Source of the DNA: an uncultured Campylobacter sp. | GTDB lineage: Bacteria > Campylobacterota > Campylobacteria > Campylobacterales > Campylobacteraceae | Length of the DNA: 64,000 nt | Assembly: GCF_938039245.1 (NCBI RefSeq) | Contig: NZ_CALHVN010000002.1 | Location: forward strand, 1-64,000 | Direction: 5' to 3' | Shown: one piece after another, positions 16,860 through 25,476 of the stretch | How positions within the stretch are numbered: the first letter of the stretch is position 1 | Layout: each line of letters begins with the position of its first letter | Made by a program: the position numbers and the translations under genes | Notes under the pieces: model-generated | The model's input: only the letters and a program-made list of their open reading frames with translations | Told to the model about the DNA's origin: nothing | Databases searched by the model: none

Positions 16860-17918
16860 ATGTCTTGGAAAGACTTTTTAAACAACAAAGAGGACGAGCA
16901 GCTGCAAAAGGAGGGCAGAGGAATGGATCAAAAAAGCGTAGCTAAGCCGCCGGTGCTATTTAGCGAGACGCAGCAGGTATTAAAAGAAGTCGAAGCTAAA
17001 CTGGGCGGCACGCTCATCACATACTACAACTCAAACGCGGGCAGCGTCTGCGGCAACGACGCGAGTGCGATGTATGAAATTTTAAAGGGCAAAAAGATAG
17101 AAAACGCGTTTTTGTTTATCAAAAGCGACGGCGGCAGCGGTATCGCAGCGCTTCGTATCATCAGCACTCTGCGAAACTACTGCAAAAACATCACCGCCCT
17201 CATCCCCGCTAACTGCGCGTCGGCCGCGACGATGATGGCGCTTGGCGCAAACGAGATAGTGATGGGTCCGCTAGCGTATCTAACCGCCGTCGATACCTCG
17301 CTAAAGCACGCGATGAGCCCGATAGATAACGGCAACGAGCGCGTTAGCGTGTCGATGGACGAGTTAAACCGCGTGATAAAACTGTGGAAAATGCACGAGA
17401 AAGACAACGACGAAAACCCGTATAAATCGCTATACAACTACATCCATCCGCTGGTTTTCGGCGCAGTAGACCGCGCTAGCTCGCTCTCGCTAAAGATTTG
17501 CTGCGAGCTTTTGCGCTACCACATGAACGACGAGGCAAAGATCCAAAACATCTCCGAGCGCCTAAACAGCGACTATCCGGCGCATGATTATCCGATACTT
17601 TTCCGCGAGGCCGAGGAGATCGGACTGCACGTGCAAAAGATGGACAACGAGCTAAACGAGATGCTGCAAGAGCTTACGCTTCTTTACTCCGAGATGGGGC
17701 AGCGCGCCTTTACCGACTATGACGAGAATAGCTATCACGACAACAACATCGCAAACATCATCGAGGCAAACGGCAAGCAGATTTATTATCAGATCGACAA
17801 AGACTGGTTTTATCGCCCCGACGAGCGCCGCTGGAACGTGATGAACGACGAGAGCTCGTGGCGCAAGAACGAGCTAGTAGGCGGCAAACTCAAAAATACG
17901 ATTTATCATTTATGGTGA
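16860..17918 (+). CDS. Clp-fold serine protease, SDH (ClpP/SppA-like) family
   Basis: 352 residues. Residues about 45-150 form a ClpP/crotonase-fold core: IENAFLFIKSDGGSGIAALR gives the oxyanion-hole glycines, and ALIPANCASAATMMALGA places a Ser at about 121 in the position of the catalytic Ser of SDH/SppA-type enzymes. VMGPLAYLTAVDTSL follows as in that family. No signal peptide, so cytoplasmic or peripheral. The C-terminal 180 residues are charged and helical and end in a Trp/Tyr-rich segment. It lies four bases before a TerB-DnaJ gene, so the two are co-expressed; a joint protein-quality role is a reasonable guess only. Confidence 0.75.
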   Translation: MSWKDFLNNKEDEQLQKEGRGMDQKSVAKPPVLFSETQQVLKEVEAKLGGTLITYYNSNAGSVCGNDASAMYEILKGKKIENAFLFIKSDGGSGIAALRIISTLRNYCKNITALIPANCASAATMMALGANEIVMGPLAYLTAVDTSLKHAMSPIDNGNERVSVSMDELNRVIKLWKMHEKDNDENPYKSLYNYIHPLVFGAVDRASSLSLKICCELLRYHMNDEAKIQNISERLNSDYPAHDYPILFREAEEIGLHVQKMDNELNEMLQELTLLYSEMGQRAFTDYDENSYHDNNIANIIEANGKQIYYQIDKDWFYRPDERRWNVMNDESSWRKNELVGGKLKNTIYHLW

Positions 17919-17922
17919 TATT

Positions 17923-18678
17923 TTGAGTTTCATTTTTTGGTTTTTGATATTTTACGGGATTTATTATCTGGTTTCAAATTTTAGTCAAAATCCCGTAAAT
18001 TTAGGCGGCTCGCAAAAAAAGGCGATGTTTGAAGAGGCTAAATTTTTAGTTAGCTTGCTTGCTAAAGTCGCCAAAAGCGACGGCAGGGTAAACGAGCTAG
18101 AAGCTCGCCTCATCAGCGAGACGCTAGACGATATCACGCTACGGCTCGGTAACGACGCAGCGATGAGGGCGGAGCTAAAGCAGATCTATAACCGCGAAAA
18201 AGAGACGGTGCATAATGCTTATTTTATCGCGCGACAGTACAAAGATCGCTTCCGCCTTAGTCAAGACGCCGCGGCCGCGAAGCTATCTTTTTTACTAAAT
18301 TTGGCCTATATAGACGGCGAATTTAGTAAAAGCGAGCATAACGTCATCGAGCAGATCGCTTTGGGATTTGGACTTAACGAGATCGATTTTTGGTCGATTT
18401 TAAAGAGATTTGACGATTTTTACGGGCAAAGGCGGCAAGATAGGGGAGGCCGAAGCGATCCGTACGTAAAACGCGCTAAAAGCCCTTACGACGTGCTTGG
18501 ACTAAAAGAGGGTGCGCCGTTTGACGAGGTAAAGAAACGCTACCGCGAACTCGTAAAAAAATATCATCCCGATATCCTTATGGGGCGCGGCGAGAGCGAG
18601 GAGATGATAGAAAAGAGTACTCGTAAGCTACAAGAGATAAATGAGGCGTATGAAACTATAAAACAACGTGCGGCTTAG
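17923..18678 (+). CDS. Membrane-anchored TerB and DnaJ domain protein (DjlA-like)
   Basis: 251 residues. An N-terminal membrane helix (FIFWFLIFYGIYYLVSNF, about residues 3-20), a TerB/TelA-like helical domain (about 33-165; FLVSLLAKVAKSDGRVNELE and a second FLLNLAYIDGEFSKSEHNVI repeat) and a C-terminal J domain (about 187-250; SPYDVLGLKEGAPFDEVKKR, with KKYHPD holding the HPD motif that stimulates DnaK). This is the domain order of DjlA. Start is TTG at 17923, four bases after the previous stop; no better start is visible. The J domain points to recruitment of DnaK to the membrane. Confidence 0.85.
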   Translation: MSFIFWFLIFYGIYYLVSNFSQNPVNLGGSQKKAMFEEAKFLVSLLAKVAKSDGRVNELEARLISETLDDITLRLGNDAAMRAELKQIYNREKETVHNAYFIARQYKDRFRLSQDAAAAKLSFLLNLAYIDGEFSKSEHNVIEQIALGFGLNEIDFWSILKRFDDFYGQRRQDRGGRSDPYVKRAKSPYDVLGLKEGAPFDEVKKRYRELVKKYHPDILMGRGESEEMIEKSTRKLQEINEAYETIKQRAA

Positions 18679-18679
18679 A

Positions 18680-19280
18680 GGCTTGTCTCGCGAGCGCTTT
18701 TGAACGAGCTTAAAATTTTCTCCCTCGATGAACTACGCGTTCTATCTTCGGTCGAAAATTTTGGCGCAACGTCCAAAATCGTCTCACGATACTTCGCCTT
18801 TTAAATTCGTAAATTTTAGCCAGGTTTTTGTAAAATTCAGCCAAATTCCGGTGCGGTATTTTCTACTTCGCTACGCTCGTAGCCGCGAGCGGACGAGATG
18901 GGTTTTGCAAAGTATCAAAAAAGCACCCAAAAAAAACAAATCGGGAATAATCGGGCGCATTATTTTTCGCTTTACTTCACGCTTCGCGTTCGTAACGAGA
19001 CTTCGCTACGAGGATGCGAGGCGGGTTTTAAATTTTACTCGGTCATTACCAGCTCGGTAACTTCCGTCGTAAAATTGAAAACTGCTGCGTCTAAATCAAA
19101 AATATTTCGCCTTTAGGTTTTTAAAATTTAGACAAATTTCTGTAAAATTCAGCCAAATTTCGGTGCGGTATCTTGCGATGAATTTAAATGTTGCGACGAA
19201 ATTTTCGACCGAAGATAGAACATATAATTCATCGAGGGAGAAAATTTCTAGCTCATTTAAAGGCGCGCAAGAGACAAGCC
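18680..19280. repeat. Long inverted repeat made of two ~118-bp element copies
   Basis: Two copies of one element face each other. The left copy (18680-18798, minus orientation) and the right copy (19163-19280, plus orientation) both end in GAGACAAGCC. Read in the same direction they share GAAAATTTTCGACCGAAG-type cores and a CATCGAGGGAGAAAAT stretch. The 364 bases between them include a degenerate second copy of GTAAAATTCAGCCAAATT (18830 and 19142). There is no supported gene in 18679-19300: the open frames here run through the repeats. The left copy is also close to 41223-41340, which shows that the element is dispersed. Confidence 0.85.
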
Positions 19281-19300
19281 GGCAAAAGAAAGGAATATAA

Positions 19301-20839
19301 ATGAGAGCACTAATCAGCGTCAGCGACAAAGAGGGTATCGTAGAGTTTGCAAAAGGACTTGAGCGACTCGGTTTTGAGATATTAAGCACGGGCGGCACGC
19401 ACAAACTGCTAAAAGAACAGGGCGTAAAGGCGGCCGAAGTGAGCGAATACACGGGCTCGCCCGAGATGTTTGAGGGGCGCGTGAAAACCTTGCACCCAAA
19501 GATTCACGGCGGGATCTTGCACAAACGAAACGATACAAATCACGTGAGCCAAGCCGCACAACACGGCATCGGCGGCATCGATCTGGTCTGCGTAAATTTA
19601 TATCCGTTTAAGCAAACCACCATCCGCACCGATGATTTTGACGAGATTATCGAAAACATCGACATCGGAGGTCCTGCGATGGTGCGATCGGCAGCTAAAA
19701 ACTTCGCTAGCGTTTACATCGTCACTAGCCCGCTTGATTATGACGAGGTTCTGCGCGTCATAGGAGGCGCGGACGAGAGCGAGAAGGCTACTTTTAGGCG
19801 AAATTTGATGATAAAAGCCTACGAGCACACCGCGGCATACGACTCTATGATTGCAAACTACATGAACGAGCGCTTTAACGACGGTTTTGGCGAGATGAAA
19901 TTTATCGCCGGCAGCAAAGTGTTTGATGCGCGCTACGGCGAGAACCCGCACCAAAAGGGCGCGCTATACGAGTTTGATTATTTTTTTAGCAACAACTTCA
20001 CCGCGCTAAAAGGCGAAGCTAGCTTTAACAACATCACCGATATAAACGCCGCTTTGGCGCTAGCAAGCAGCTTTGACGCCGCGCCTGCGGTCGCCATCGT
20101 CAAGCACGCTAACGCTTGCGGTTTTGCCGTAAAATCAAACCTACTAGAAAGCTACGTCGAAGCGCTAAAATGCGATCCCGTCAGCGCATACGGCGGAGTC
20201 GTCGCGATAAACGGCACGCTAGACCGCGCTTTGGCCGAGAAAATCAACGAAATTTACGTCGAGGTCATCATCGCCGCAAACGTGGATGAGGACGCGCTTG
20301 CGGTATTTGAAGCCAAAAAACGCATCAAAATTTTTACCCAGGGCAATAAATTTTTACAACGCGCAAACGACAAATACGACTTCAAACACGTTGACGGCGG
20401 CTTTGTCTATCAGCAAAGTGACGAGGTGAAAGCTAGCGAGCTAGAAAATATGAAACCACAAACCGCGCGCGCAGCCAGCGAGGCCGAGCTAAAAGACCTC
20501 GAGATCGCGTGGAAGGTCGCGGCGCTTACGAAAAGCAACTGCGTCGTCTACGTGAAAAACAGCGCCGTGGTCGCCATCGGTATGGGTATGACTAGCCGCG
20601 TGGACGCCGCGCGTGCGGCCGTGGCTAAGGCGCGCGATATGGGGCTTGATTTGCGCGGTTGCGCGCTTGCTAGCGAGGCATTTTTCCCTTTTCGCGATAG
20701 CATCGATATCGCAAGCGAGGCGGGCGTGAAGGCCGTGATACAGCCTGGCGGCAGTATCCGCGACGACGAGGTCGTGCAGGCGGCAAACGAGCACGGCATG
20801 GCAATGTATTTTACGGGCGTACGCCACTTTTTACACTAA
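19301..20839 (+). CDS. purH: Bifunctional AICAR transformylase/IMP cyclohydrolase PurH
   Basis: 512 residues, normal length. The N-terminal MGS-like IMP cyclohydrolase domain starts ALISVSDKEGIVEFAKGLER and includes STGGTHKLL and GGPAMVRSAAKN. The C-terminal transformylase domain has NPHQKGALY, AVAIVKHANACGFA and SEAFFPFRDSIDIA. It makes the last two steps to IMP in the cytoplasm. AAAGGAATATAA before the ATG is a good ribosome binding site. Downstream is a terminator. It stands alone, separated from purL by six kilobases. Confidence 0.97.
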   Translation: MRALISVSDKEGIVEFAKGLERLGFEILSTGGTHKLLKEQGVKAAEVSEYTGSPEMFEGRVKTLHPKIHGGILHKRNDTNHVSQAAQHGIGGIDLVCVNLYPFKQTTIRTDDFDEIIENIDIGGPAMVRSAAKNFASVYIVTSPLDYDEVLRVIGGADESEKATFRRNLMIKAYEHTAAYDSMIANYMNERFNDGFGEMKFIAGSKVFDARYGENPHQKGALYEFDYFFSNNFTALKGEASFNNITDINAALALASSFDAAPAVAIVKHANACGFAVKSNLLESYVEALKCDPVSAYGGVVAINGTLDRALAEKINEIYVEVIIAANVDEDALAVFEAKKRIKIFTQGNKFLQRANDKYDFKHVDGGFVYQQSDEVKASELENMKPQTARAASEAELKDLEIAWKVAALTKSNCVVYVKNSAVVAIGMGMTSRVDAARAAVAKARDMGLDLRGCALASEAFFPFRDSIDIASEAGVKAVIQPGGSIRDDEVVQAANEHGMAMYFTGVRHFLH

Positions 20840-20854
20840 AATTTGATCGTTTTT

Positions 20855-20886
20855 GCGGCGGGCAATTAGCTACGCCGCTTTGTTTT
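20855..20886 (+). terminator. purH terminator
   Basis: GCGGCG and CGCCGC (20855-20860, 20873-20878) form a 6-bp GC stem with a 12-base loop, followed by TTTGTTTT. It lies 15 bases after the purH stop. Confidence 0.65.
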
Positions 20887-21010
20887 ATTTGCTTTATCAG
20901 GCTTAAATTTGCAAATAGCGGTAAAATTTACGGCTTCCATACTCTTTTAAATTTAGTTTATATAAACCCACGCAAATAGCTGCGCTAAGATGTAAAAAGA
21001 GAAAACTCAT

Positions 21011-21406
21011 ATGCTAAAAGAAAATATTAAAAACGAAACAGAAAAGCTAGCTCCAAATCCGTTTAGACAAAATACGGATGAGGTTGCGGAAATTTTAAAC
21101 AAGCTAAATATAAATAAATAAAGTTGCTTCGCGCAGTTATATCTTACTTACACCGGGCCTTTTGACCCGATTTTTCAGGATGTAGAGATACTGGAAATCA
21201 CGGACATCCCTAGCCCTAATATCATAGAAATGACGGAATATTTTCGCGAGCATTTTTTGCTACCTCAAAGGTATATAGCTCTTAGCGACGATGCTTTCGG
21301 GATAGTTTGCGTCTATGATATAAACAGCGATAGAGTGTTTGAAATAGATATGAACGAAGTGGATACTTTAGACGATTTTAGCGGCATCGCGAATTTAAAA
21401 CGGTGA
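21011..21406 (+). pseudogene. Decayed SUKH (SMI1/KNR4)-type immunity gene
   Basis: A 36-codon frame from ATG 21011 ends at TAA 21119-21121, and the same frame then stays open to TGA 21404. The second part reads LYLTYTGPFDPIFQDVEIL, then LLPQRYIALSDDAFGIVCVY and NSDRVFEIDM. The pattern of a bulky-hydrophobic IALSDDAFG followed by a D/N-rich turn and VFEIDM is that of the C-terminal half of SMI1/KNR4 (SUKH) proteins, which often serve as immunity proteins against polymorphic toxins. No start codon gives the whole domain, so it looks disrupted. A two-base compensated shift around 21119-21155 is also possible. Left edge of a small island of similar genes. Confidence 0.5.
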
Positions 21407-21619
21407 GATAGTTTTGAGCGATTTTTAGACGATTTTTTTACGCAGAAATAGCGGTAGCTTAAGCCTTGGCACGGGTACGGTAAATTTAAGCAGATTTTGA
21501 TTAAAATTTAGGCTGATTTTTAAATTTTTGGGTTTGTCGGTAAATTTACGTTAAGCCAGACAAAGTCGCCGCACAGAGTAAACAAGCCGCTGCGGGATGA
21601 ATTAAATTAAAGGAAAATT

Positions 21620-22534
21620 ATGGTAGCTTATAATCGCCCTATTACCTTAGAAGCCGCGCTCAAGGAAGTAACCCAGGAGCGCTTTTGCAAGGGGCATCAT
21701 TACAAGGATGTTGCCCTGACCGACGAGATGGTTGAACAGATCGTACAAGTAAAGTCGTTGGTCAATATGGGATTTATCAATACCGCGATTACCGATGAAG
21801 CCCTCCAATACTTAGCAACTTTGCCCAAACTAAAACTCCTTATCTTAGAGGATAATAAGCAAGTTACAGGCGAAGGCTTTAAGTACTTTACGGGCAAACC
21901 TATTGGTCATATCTCGCTGGACGGTTGTCCCGTAACTGATGAGACACTAAAAATCGTCTTGCAAGTACCACGCCTGAAGTCTCTTTCACTAAAGAGAACA
22001 CGGGTTACTTTTGAGGGGCTAATGGCAGTAGCACACTACAACAAGGTGAGTTTCTACCTTGACAAACCTTTCACTGCCGAGCAGATAAAAGCCTTTGAGC
22101 AGGCGCAACGTACGGCAGGGAAAAAGAAACCAACGGCAACCCCTACCGATGATCTGCCCATCGTAAAGCAATTACTCTTAGATTTCTTTGCGGCAATGAC
22201 TGAGTGGGAGGCCTTTGCTGCCAAGAATGATGATACAGAAGAGGGTGAGCTTTTGGTAGAGGAAAAATGCAAAGCCCTCTTCCAAAAGTATTGTACCGAC
22301 AAGCGCAGGGCGGGCTATCGTCCTGAAGGAATTCATTTTTCACTAAATGAAGGCGGTACTTATGGAGCGCATCAAATCATTGATAGCGAGACATTGACCA
22401 AGAATAAAATATACCTCTATACCCAAGACAGACATAATTGTCAGTTTCGCTTTCTTATCATCAGAAAAGAGGGTGAGTGGAAGATTGACGAATGCCAAAG
22501 GCACGATGGGGGCTGGAGCAAATACGGACTATAA
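21620..22534 (+). CDS. LRR plus NTF2-fold immunity-like protein
   Basis: 304 residues in two parts. Residues about 25-145 carry leucine-rich repeat units of 22-25 residues: ALTDEMVEQIVQVKSL, AITDEALQYLATLPKLKLL, PVTDETLKIVLQVPRLKSL. A Lys/Pro/Thr linker (KKKPTATPTDD) leads to residues about 178-304, which resemble NTF2-fold immunity domains: a helix LLLDFFAAMTEWEAF, then FRFLIIRKEGEWKIDECQ. Codon use and word content differ from the neighbours: the AAATTT word that fills this genome is almost missing. This points to recent transfer. No toxin gene lies nearby. It starts the three-gene group 21620-23418. Confidence 0.65.
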   Translation: MVAYNRPITLEAALKEVTQERFCKGHHYKDVALTDEMVEQIVQVKSLVNMGFINTAITDEALQYLATLPKLKLLILEDNKQVTGEGFKYFTGKPIGHISLDGCPVTDETLKIVLQVPRLKSLSLKRTRVTFEGLMAVAHYNKVSFYLDKPFTAEQIKAFEQAQRTAGKKKPTATPTDDLPIVKQLLLDFFAAMTEWEAFAAKNDDTEEGELLVEEKCKALFQKYCTDKRRAGYRPEGIHFSLNEGGTYGAHQIIDSETLTKNKIYLYTQDRHNCQFRFLIIRKEGEWKIDECQRHDGGWSKYGL

Positions 22535-22536
22535 TA

Positions 22537-22872
22537 ATGAAAACAGCAAAACAACTTATAGAAGACGAACTTCAGAAAACAATTCATCAGCTTAAAGATA
22601 TTTCTCTTTTGCAAGAGGAGAAACAAACACTTGTAAGCTATAAAAAGGAGTTAGAGCAGCTATTGTTTCTTAAAAAACTTTCAGATACGTATTATTTGGA
22701 ACCTGCAGCTATAGAGAGGATTATTGTATTGCCTCCGCCTCGTACGGATTTTGCTAGTTTTCGCATAGTAGATGATGCCGAAACGGAAGAAAAACAATGG
22801 TGGGAGGAGTTAAAGATAGAAAATGAACCCCTTTGGCTTTGTGAAGGAGATATTTTGATTAAAAAAAGATAA
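22537..22872 (+). CDS. Unrecognised small acidic protein in the immunity island
   Basis: 111 residues, family not recognised. The N-terminal half is a charged predicted helix (QLIEDELQKTIHQLKDIS, SYKKELEQLLFLKKLSDTY). The second half is acidic and has paired Trp (EKQWWEELKIENEPLWLC). No signal peptide or membrane segment. Start ATG 22537 follows the previous stop by two bases and was preferred to an upstream GTG-less extension inside the previous gene. Same foreign-like composition as its upstream neighbour, so acquired with it. A role as an immunity protein or antitoxin is a guess from position. Confidence 0.6.
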   Translation: MKTAKQLIEDELQKTIHQLKDISLLQEEKQTLVSYKKELEQLLFLKKLSDTYYLEPAAIERIIVLPPPRTDFASFRIVDDAETEEKQWWEELKIENEPLWLCEGDILIKKR

Positions 22873-22989
22873 TCTAGCAAAATAAATACGATGAGAGATA
22901 TATCCCAAGCGCCTCAGCATCAGCTGCTAGAAAATAGAGCCATTGCGGGATAATAAATTTTACAGAATCACCTTAGAAAAAGCAACTAA

Positions 22990-23418
22990 ATGAACGCCTT
23001 ATAAAAAAGATTAGAAGAAATAGGAACCAAGCCCCATGAAAACGGTTTGCATGACGCAATAGTATATAAAGACGCAAAAGACCAATGTTATTGGATTTAC
23101 AACCGCTATTCTCATTGCGAATGGCTTAAGCACTATATGGTGCACTATGCGGTGGTTAGCCGGGAAGAGGCTATTGAGAAATTAGCTCAAAATAGCCTGT
23201 TTGCAGCCCCGCCTAAAGACCTTGAGAATTTATTTTTCATTACGCATGAGCTTACCTATCATTACGCAATGGAGATAGCCAAAGGGCGTATGTATTGGCA
23301 GGACGCAATACCCTGCGATACTAATGATTTTCAAGAAGAACACGATGCTTGGTACGAACAAACCAAAGAAAAATATCGCTTAAACGAAGAATACGAGACG
23401 ATTAAATTTAAAGACTAG
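22990..23418 (+). pseudogene. Immunity-island gene with a stop at codon 5
   Basis: ATG 22990 opens MNAL and then meets TAA at 23002-23004; the same frame then runs open to 23418: KRLEEIGTKPHENGLHDAIV and onward, 142 codons in all. The coding-like sequence starts before any alternative start (first is TTG 23047, which lacks a ribosome binding site), so a nonsense change of one codon is the simplest reading. The protein is rich in Tyr, His and Trp (CYWIYNRYSHCEWLKHYMVHYAVV) and has no recognised family. It may still be made from TTG 23047 (123 residues). Foreign-like base use as in the two genes before it. Confidence 0.55.
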
Positions 23419-23609
23419 GTTTGGGGAAAATAAAAGCAAGCAAAGAATGCTAAATAAGCTAGGTAAATTTAAGCTCTCGTTTAAAATGCCGCCGTCCTCG
23501 CGCTAGTTCAAATTTTACGCCCGACGTTAGTCTAAACAAAACAAGCTTAAACGAACGGGCAGAGCGCAAAACTATCCCAGTAGGCTAAGACGGGGCAAGT
23601 AAGCCAAAA

Positions 23610-23903
23610 CTACACTCCTAGCTGCGCCTTTACCTCGTCGCTAGCCATCTCGATACTCCACGCAGGCTCCCATACGAGGTCTATCTCGCACTCTTTTACG
23701 CCGTCGACATTCAGCACCGCCGTCTCTACCCAGCCCAGTATCATCTCGTGTAACGGGCACGAGCGCGTAGATAGCGTCATCGTGACTTTTGCTTTGCCGT
23801 TCTCGTCGCAAACTGCGTCGTAAATCAGCCCCAATGACACGATATCAAAGCCAACCTCGGGATCGACGATGTTTGAGAGCGCGTCGTAGATTTTTTCTTT
23901 CAT
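23610..23903 (-). CDS. MIP18 family (DUF59) iron-sulfur assembly factor
   Basis: 97 residues, a complete DUF59/MIP18 domain of the SufT/PaaD type. Seen: NIVDPEVGFDIVSLGLIYD at the start, the VTMTLSTRSCPLHE motif with the conserved Cys, and VKECEIDLVWEPAWSIEM at the end. The family takes part in assembly or transfer of Fe-S clusters or maturation of particular enzymes. It overlaps by four bases the membrane protein gene upstream, so it is translationally coupled in the DUF2249 / membrane protein / MIP18 cluster. Confidence 0.85.
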   Translation of the reverse strand: MKEKIYDALSNIVDPEVGFDIVSLGLIYDAVCDENGKAKVTMTLSTRSCPLHEMILGWVETAVLNVDGVKECEIDLVWEPAWSIEMASDEVKAQLGV

Positions 23904-25102
23904 TTTTCTTCCTTTACTCCAAATTTCGTAAATTTAAAAACATTTATCATATTTATAGCGACTAAAACGATACTAACGAGCAAGCTAGCCACGCCGCAGT
24001 GCGCGAGCGATTTTATCTCCAGCCAGACTCCAAGCTCGTAGAGCGCAAGCCCAACGGCGTTAAAGCCGATGCCGATATACGCGGGCTTTTTAAGGATCAT
24101 CTGATCTAGCAGCGGCACCTTTGTTTTACCGACAAAGGGCGCCACGTAGTGATACCAGATGAGAAACGGCGCGATCTTGTAAAGATGAGCCGCGATGAAG
24201 GCGAACAAAAAGCCGTAAATCAGCATAAACACCGCCATATCGTATCTATCCGCCGCGATAAATGCGCAAAATAGCACGAAGGCCGCGAGCGAAAGAGCGA
24301 TATTGACATTCCAGTAGTCATACGCTTTGCGAACGCGCTTTTTTAGGATATGTAGCGCCTCGGCGACAAAGCAAACGATCGCTGCTCCAAACGCAAAGTA
24401 CGCATAAACTTCGCTAAAAAAGAGCAAAACGCCGGCAAAAATATAAAATCCAAAGGCAAATTTGCTAAGTGTAAATTTTAGATCGTGCGCTAGGGCAAAC
24501 ATCGGTAGCAGCACGGTCGCCACGCCTACGATGATGAAAAAAACAAAGCCGAGTACGAAATAGACGTGAAATTTAAGCGCAAACATAAAATCCATCGGCA
24601 AAGTGCCAGAAAGTATCATCAAAAGGCAAAATCCAAGCGAGATGCCCGCGAGTAAAAATATCGCCGAAACAAAAAGCATAAACGCCGCGAAGCTCTTTTT
24701 TTCATTATCCATAAAGCTAACGATATAGGTCGTGCCAAAAAACAGTAGTGCCAGGAAAAGCGCCATGCCGCCGCCATGTATAAAGCCCGTCTTGCCGCTG
24801 ATCATCCCGTAGCCCATCGCAGCGATCCCTAAGCAGTAGACGGCTAAATTTAGCATCGCGCCTTTGATCGTCGAAAACGGCTTTTCTAAAATCACCGAAG
24901 TGAGCTGATAAAGCGCGCCGATGATGACGCTCATAACAAAGCCGACGAAAAACACGTGTAAAAACCCCGCCGTCTCAAGCCCCGCTATCATCTCAAAATC
25001 AGCCGCGAAAAAAGCGGGAATGCTCGCGATCAAAAAGCAAATGCCCGCGATAAAATAACCGCCCACTAGCTTAAAAGGCGGCGCAAAGGTGTTTAAAAGC
25101 AT
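23900..25102 (-). CDS. Polytopic membrane protein, heme-oxidase subunit I/NnrS-like
   Basis: 400 residues with about twelve membrane helices. Conserved-looking His residues lie in or beside helices: GFLHVFFVGFVMSVIIGALY, ALKFHVYFVLGFVFFIIVGV, AHLYKIAPFLIWYHYVAPF. The arrangement resembles heme-copper oxidase subunit I-like and NnrS-like proteins, which bind heme or handle nitric oxide, but it is shorter than a true oxidase subunit and no other subunits are next to it. Some databases label such Campylobacter proteins peptidase M50, but no HExxH motif is visible here. Neighbours DUF2249 and MIP18 favour a redox or NO-related role. Confidence 0.6.
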   Translation of the reverse strand: MLLNTFAPPFKLVGGYFIAGICFLIASIPAFFAADFEMIAGLETAGFLHVFFVGFVMSVIIGALYQLTSVILEKPFSTIKGAMLNLAVYCLGIAAMGYGMISGKTGFIHGGGMALFLALLFFGTTYIVSFMDNEKKSFAAFMLFVSAIFLLAGISLGFCLLMILSGTLPMDFMFALKFHVYFVLGFVFFIIVGVATVLLPMFALAHDLKFTLSKFAFGFYIFAGVLLFFSEVYAYFAFGAAIVCFVAEALHILKKRVRKAYDYWNVNIALSLAAFVLFCAFIAADRYDMAVFMLIYGFLFAFIAAHLYKIAPFLIWYHYVAPFVGKTKVPLLDQMILKKPAYIGIGFNAVGLALYELGVWLEIKSLAHCGVASLLVSIVLVAINMINVFKFTKFGVKEEK

Positions 25103-25110
25103 AGCCTATC

Positions 25111-25449
25111 TCAGTGGCAAAGGCTTGTGTCTACGTTTTTGACGTCCGCGCATTGCTTTAGGCTAAAGGTCATCTTAACCGCCCCACCCTCTAAATCCTC
25201 CCGCTCGACGTCAAACTGCTCCGCAATTTTAGGGATTAGTCCGGCTGGAAATTTGTGATTTACCATCACGATTTTGGTGTTTTGGTTTGCAAATTTGATC
25301 GCTACCAGCGCATTTACCATAGGCTCTGGCGGTACGCACGGACGGCTGTCAAAACCGACGAAATCCACGCCGCCTTGGCTATATCTATAAAACGGAACCG
25401 TCGCGCCTTCGGCGTTAAACTGCTCGGCACCTTTGAAAAAATCGCTCAT
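25111..25449 (-). CDS. DUF2249-like small protein
   Basis: 112 residues. The centre reads VGFDSRPCVPPEPMVNALVA, then KIVMVNHKFPAGLIPKIAEQ, which follows the DUF2249 pattern (DxR..PPPEP, then a beta strand, P and a helix), a TusA-like fold often found near heme and NO-metabolism genes. Cysteines at about residue 38 and near the end (LKQCADVKNVDTSLCH). Cytoplasmic. First gene of the minus-strand cluster, eight bases before the membrane protein; the promoter lies at 25477-25482. Confidence 0.65.
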   Translation of the reverse strand: MSDFFKGAEQFNAEGATVPFYRYSQGGVDFVGFDSRPCVPPEPMVNALVAIKFANQNTKIVMVNHKFPAGLIPKIAEQFDVEREDLEGGAVKMTFSLKQCADVKNVDTSLCH

Positions 25450-25476
25450 TTTTTATCCTTGTTTTAAATTTGGATA

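Noticed and set aside
18728..19116. Open frames of 110 and 72 codons
   Set aside because: They run through the inverted repeat copies and translate repeat sequence.
19598..20827. Antisense frames over purH (118 and 112 codons)
   Set aside because: They lie wholly within a well conserved gene and have no family features.
23900..25102. Annotation as peptidase M50
   Set aside because: No HExxH metal motif is visible; the His pattern fits a heme-binding membrane protein better.
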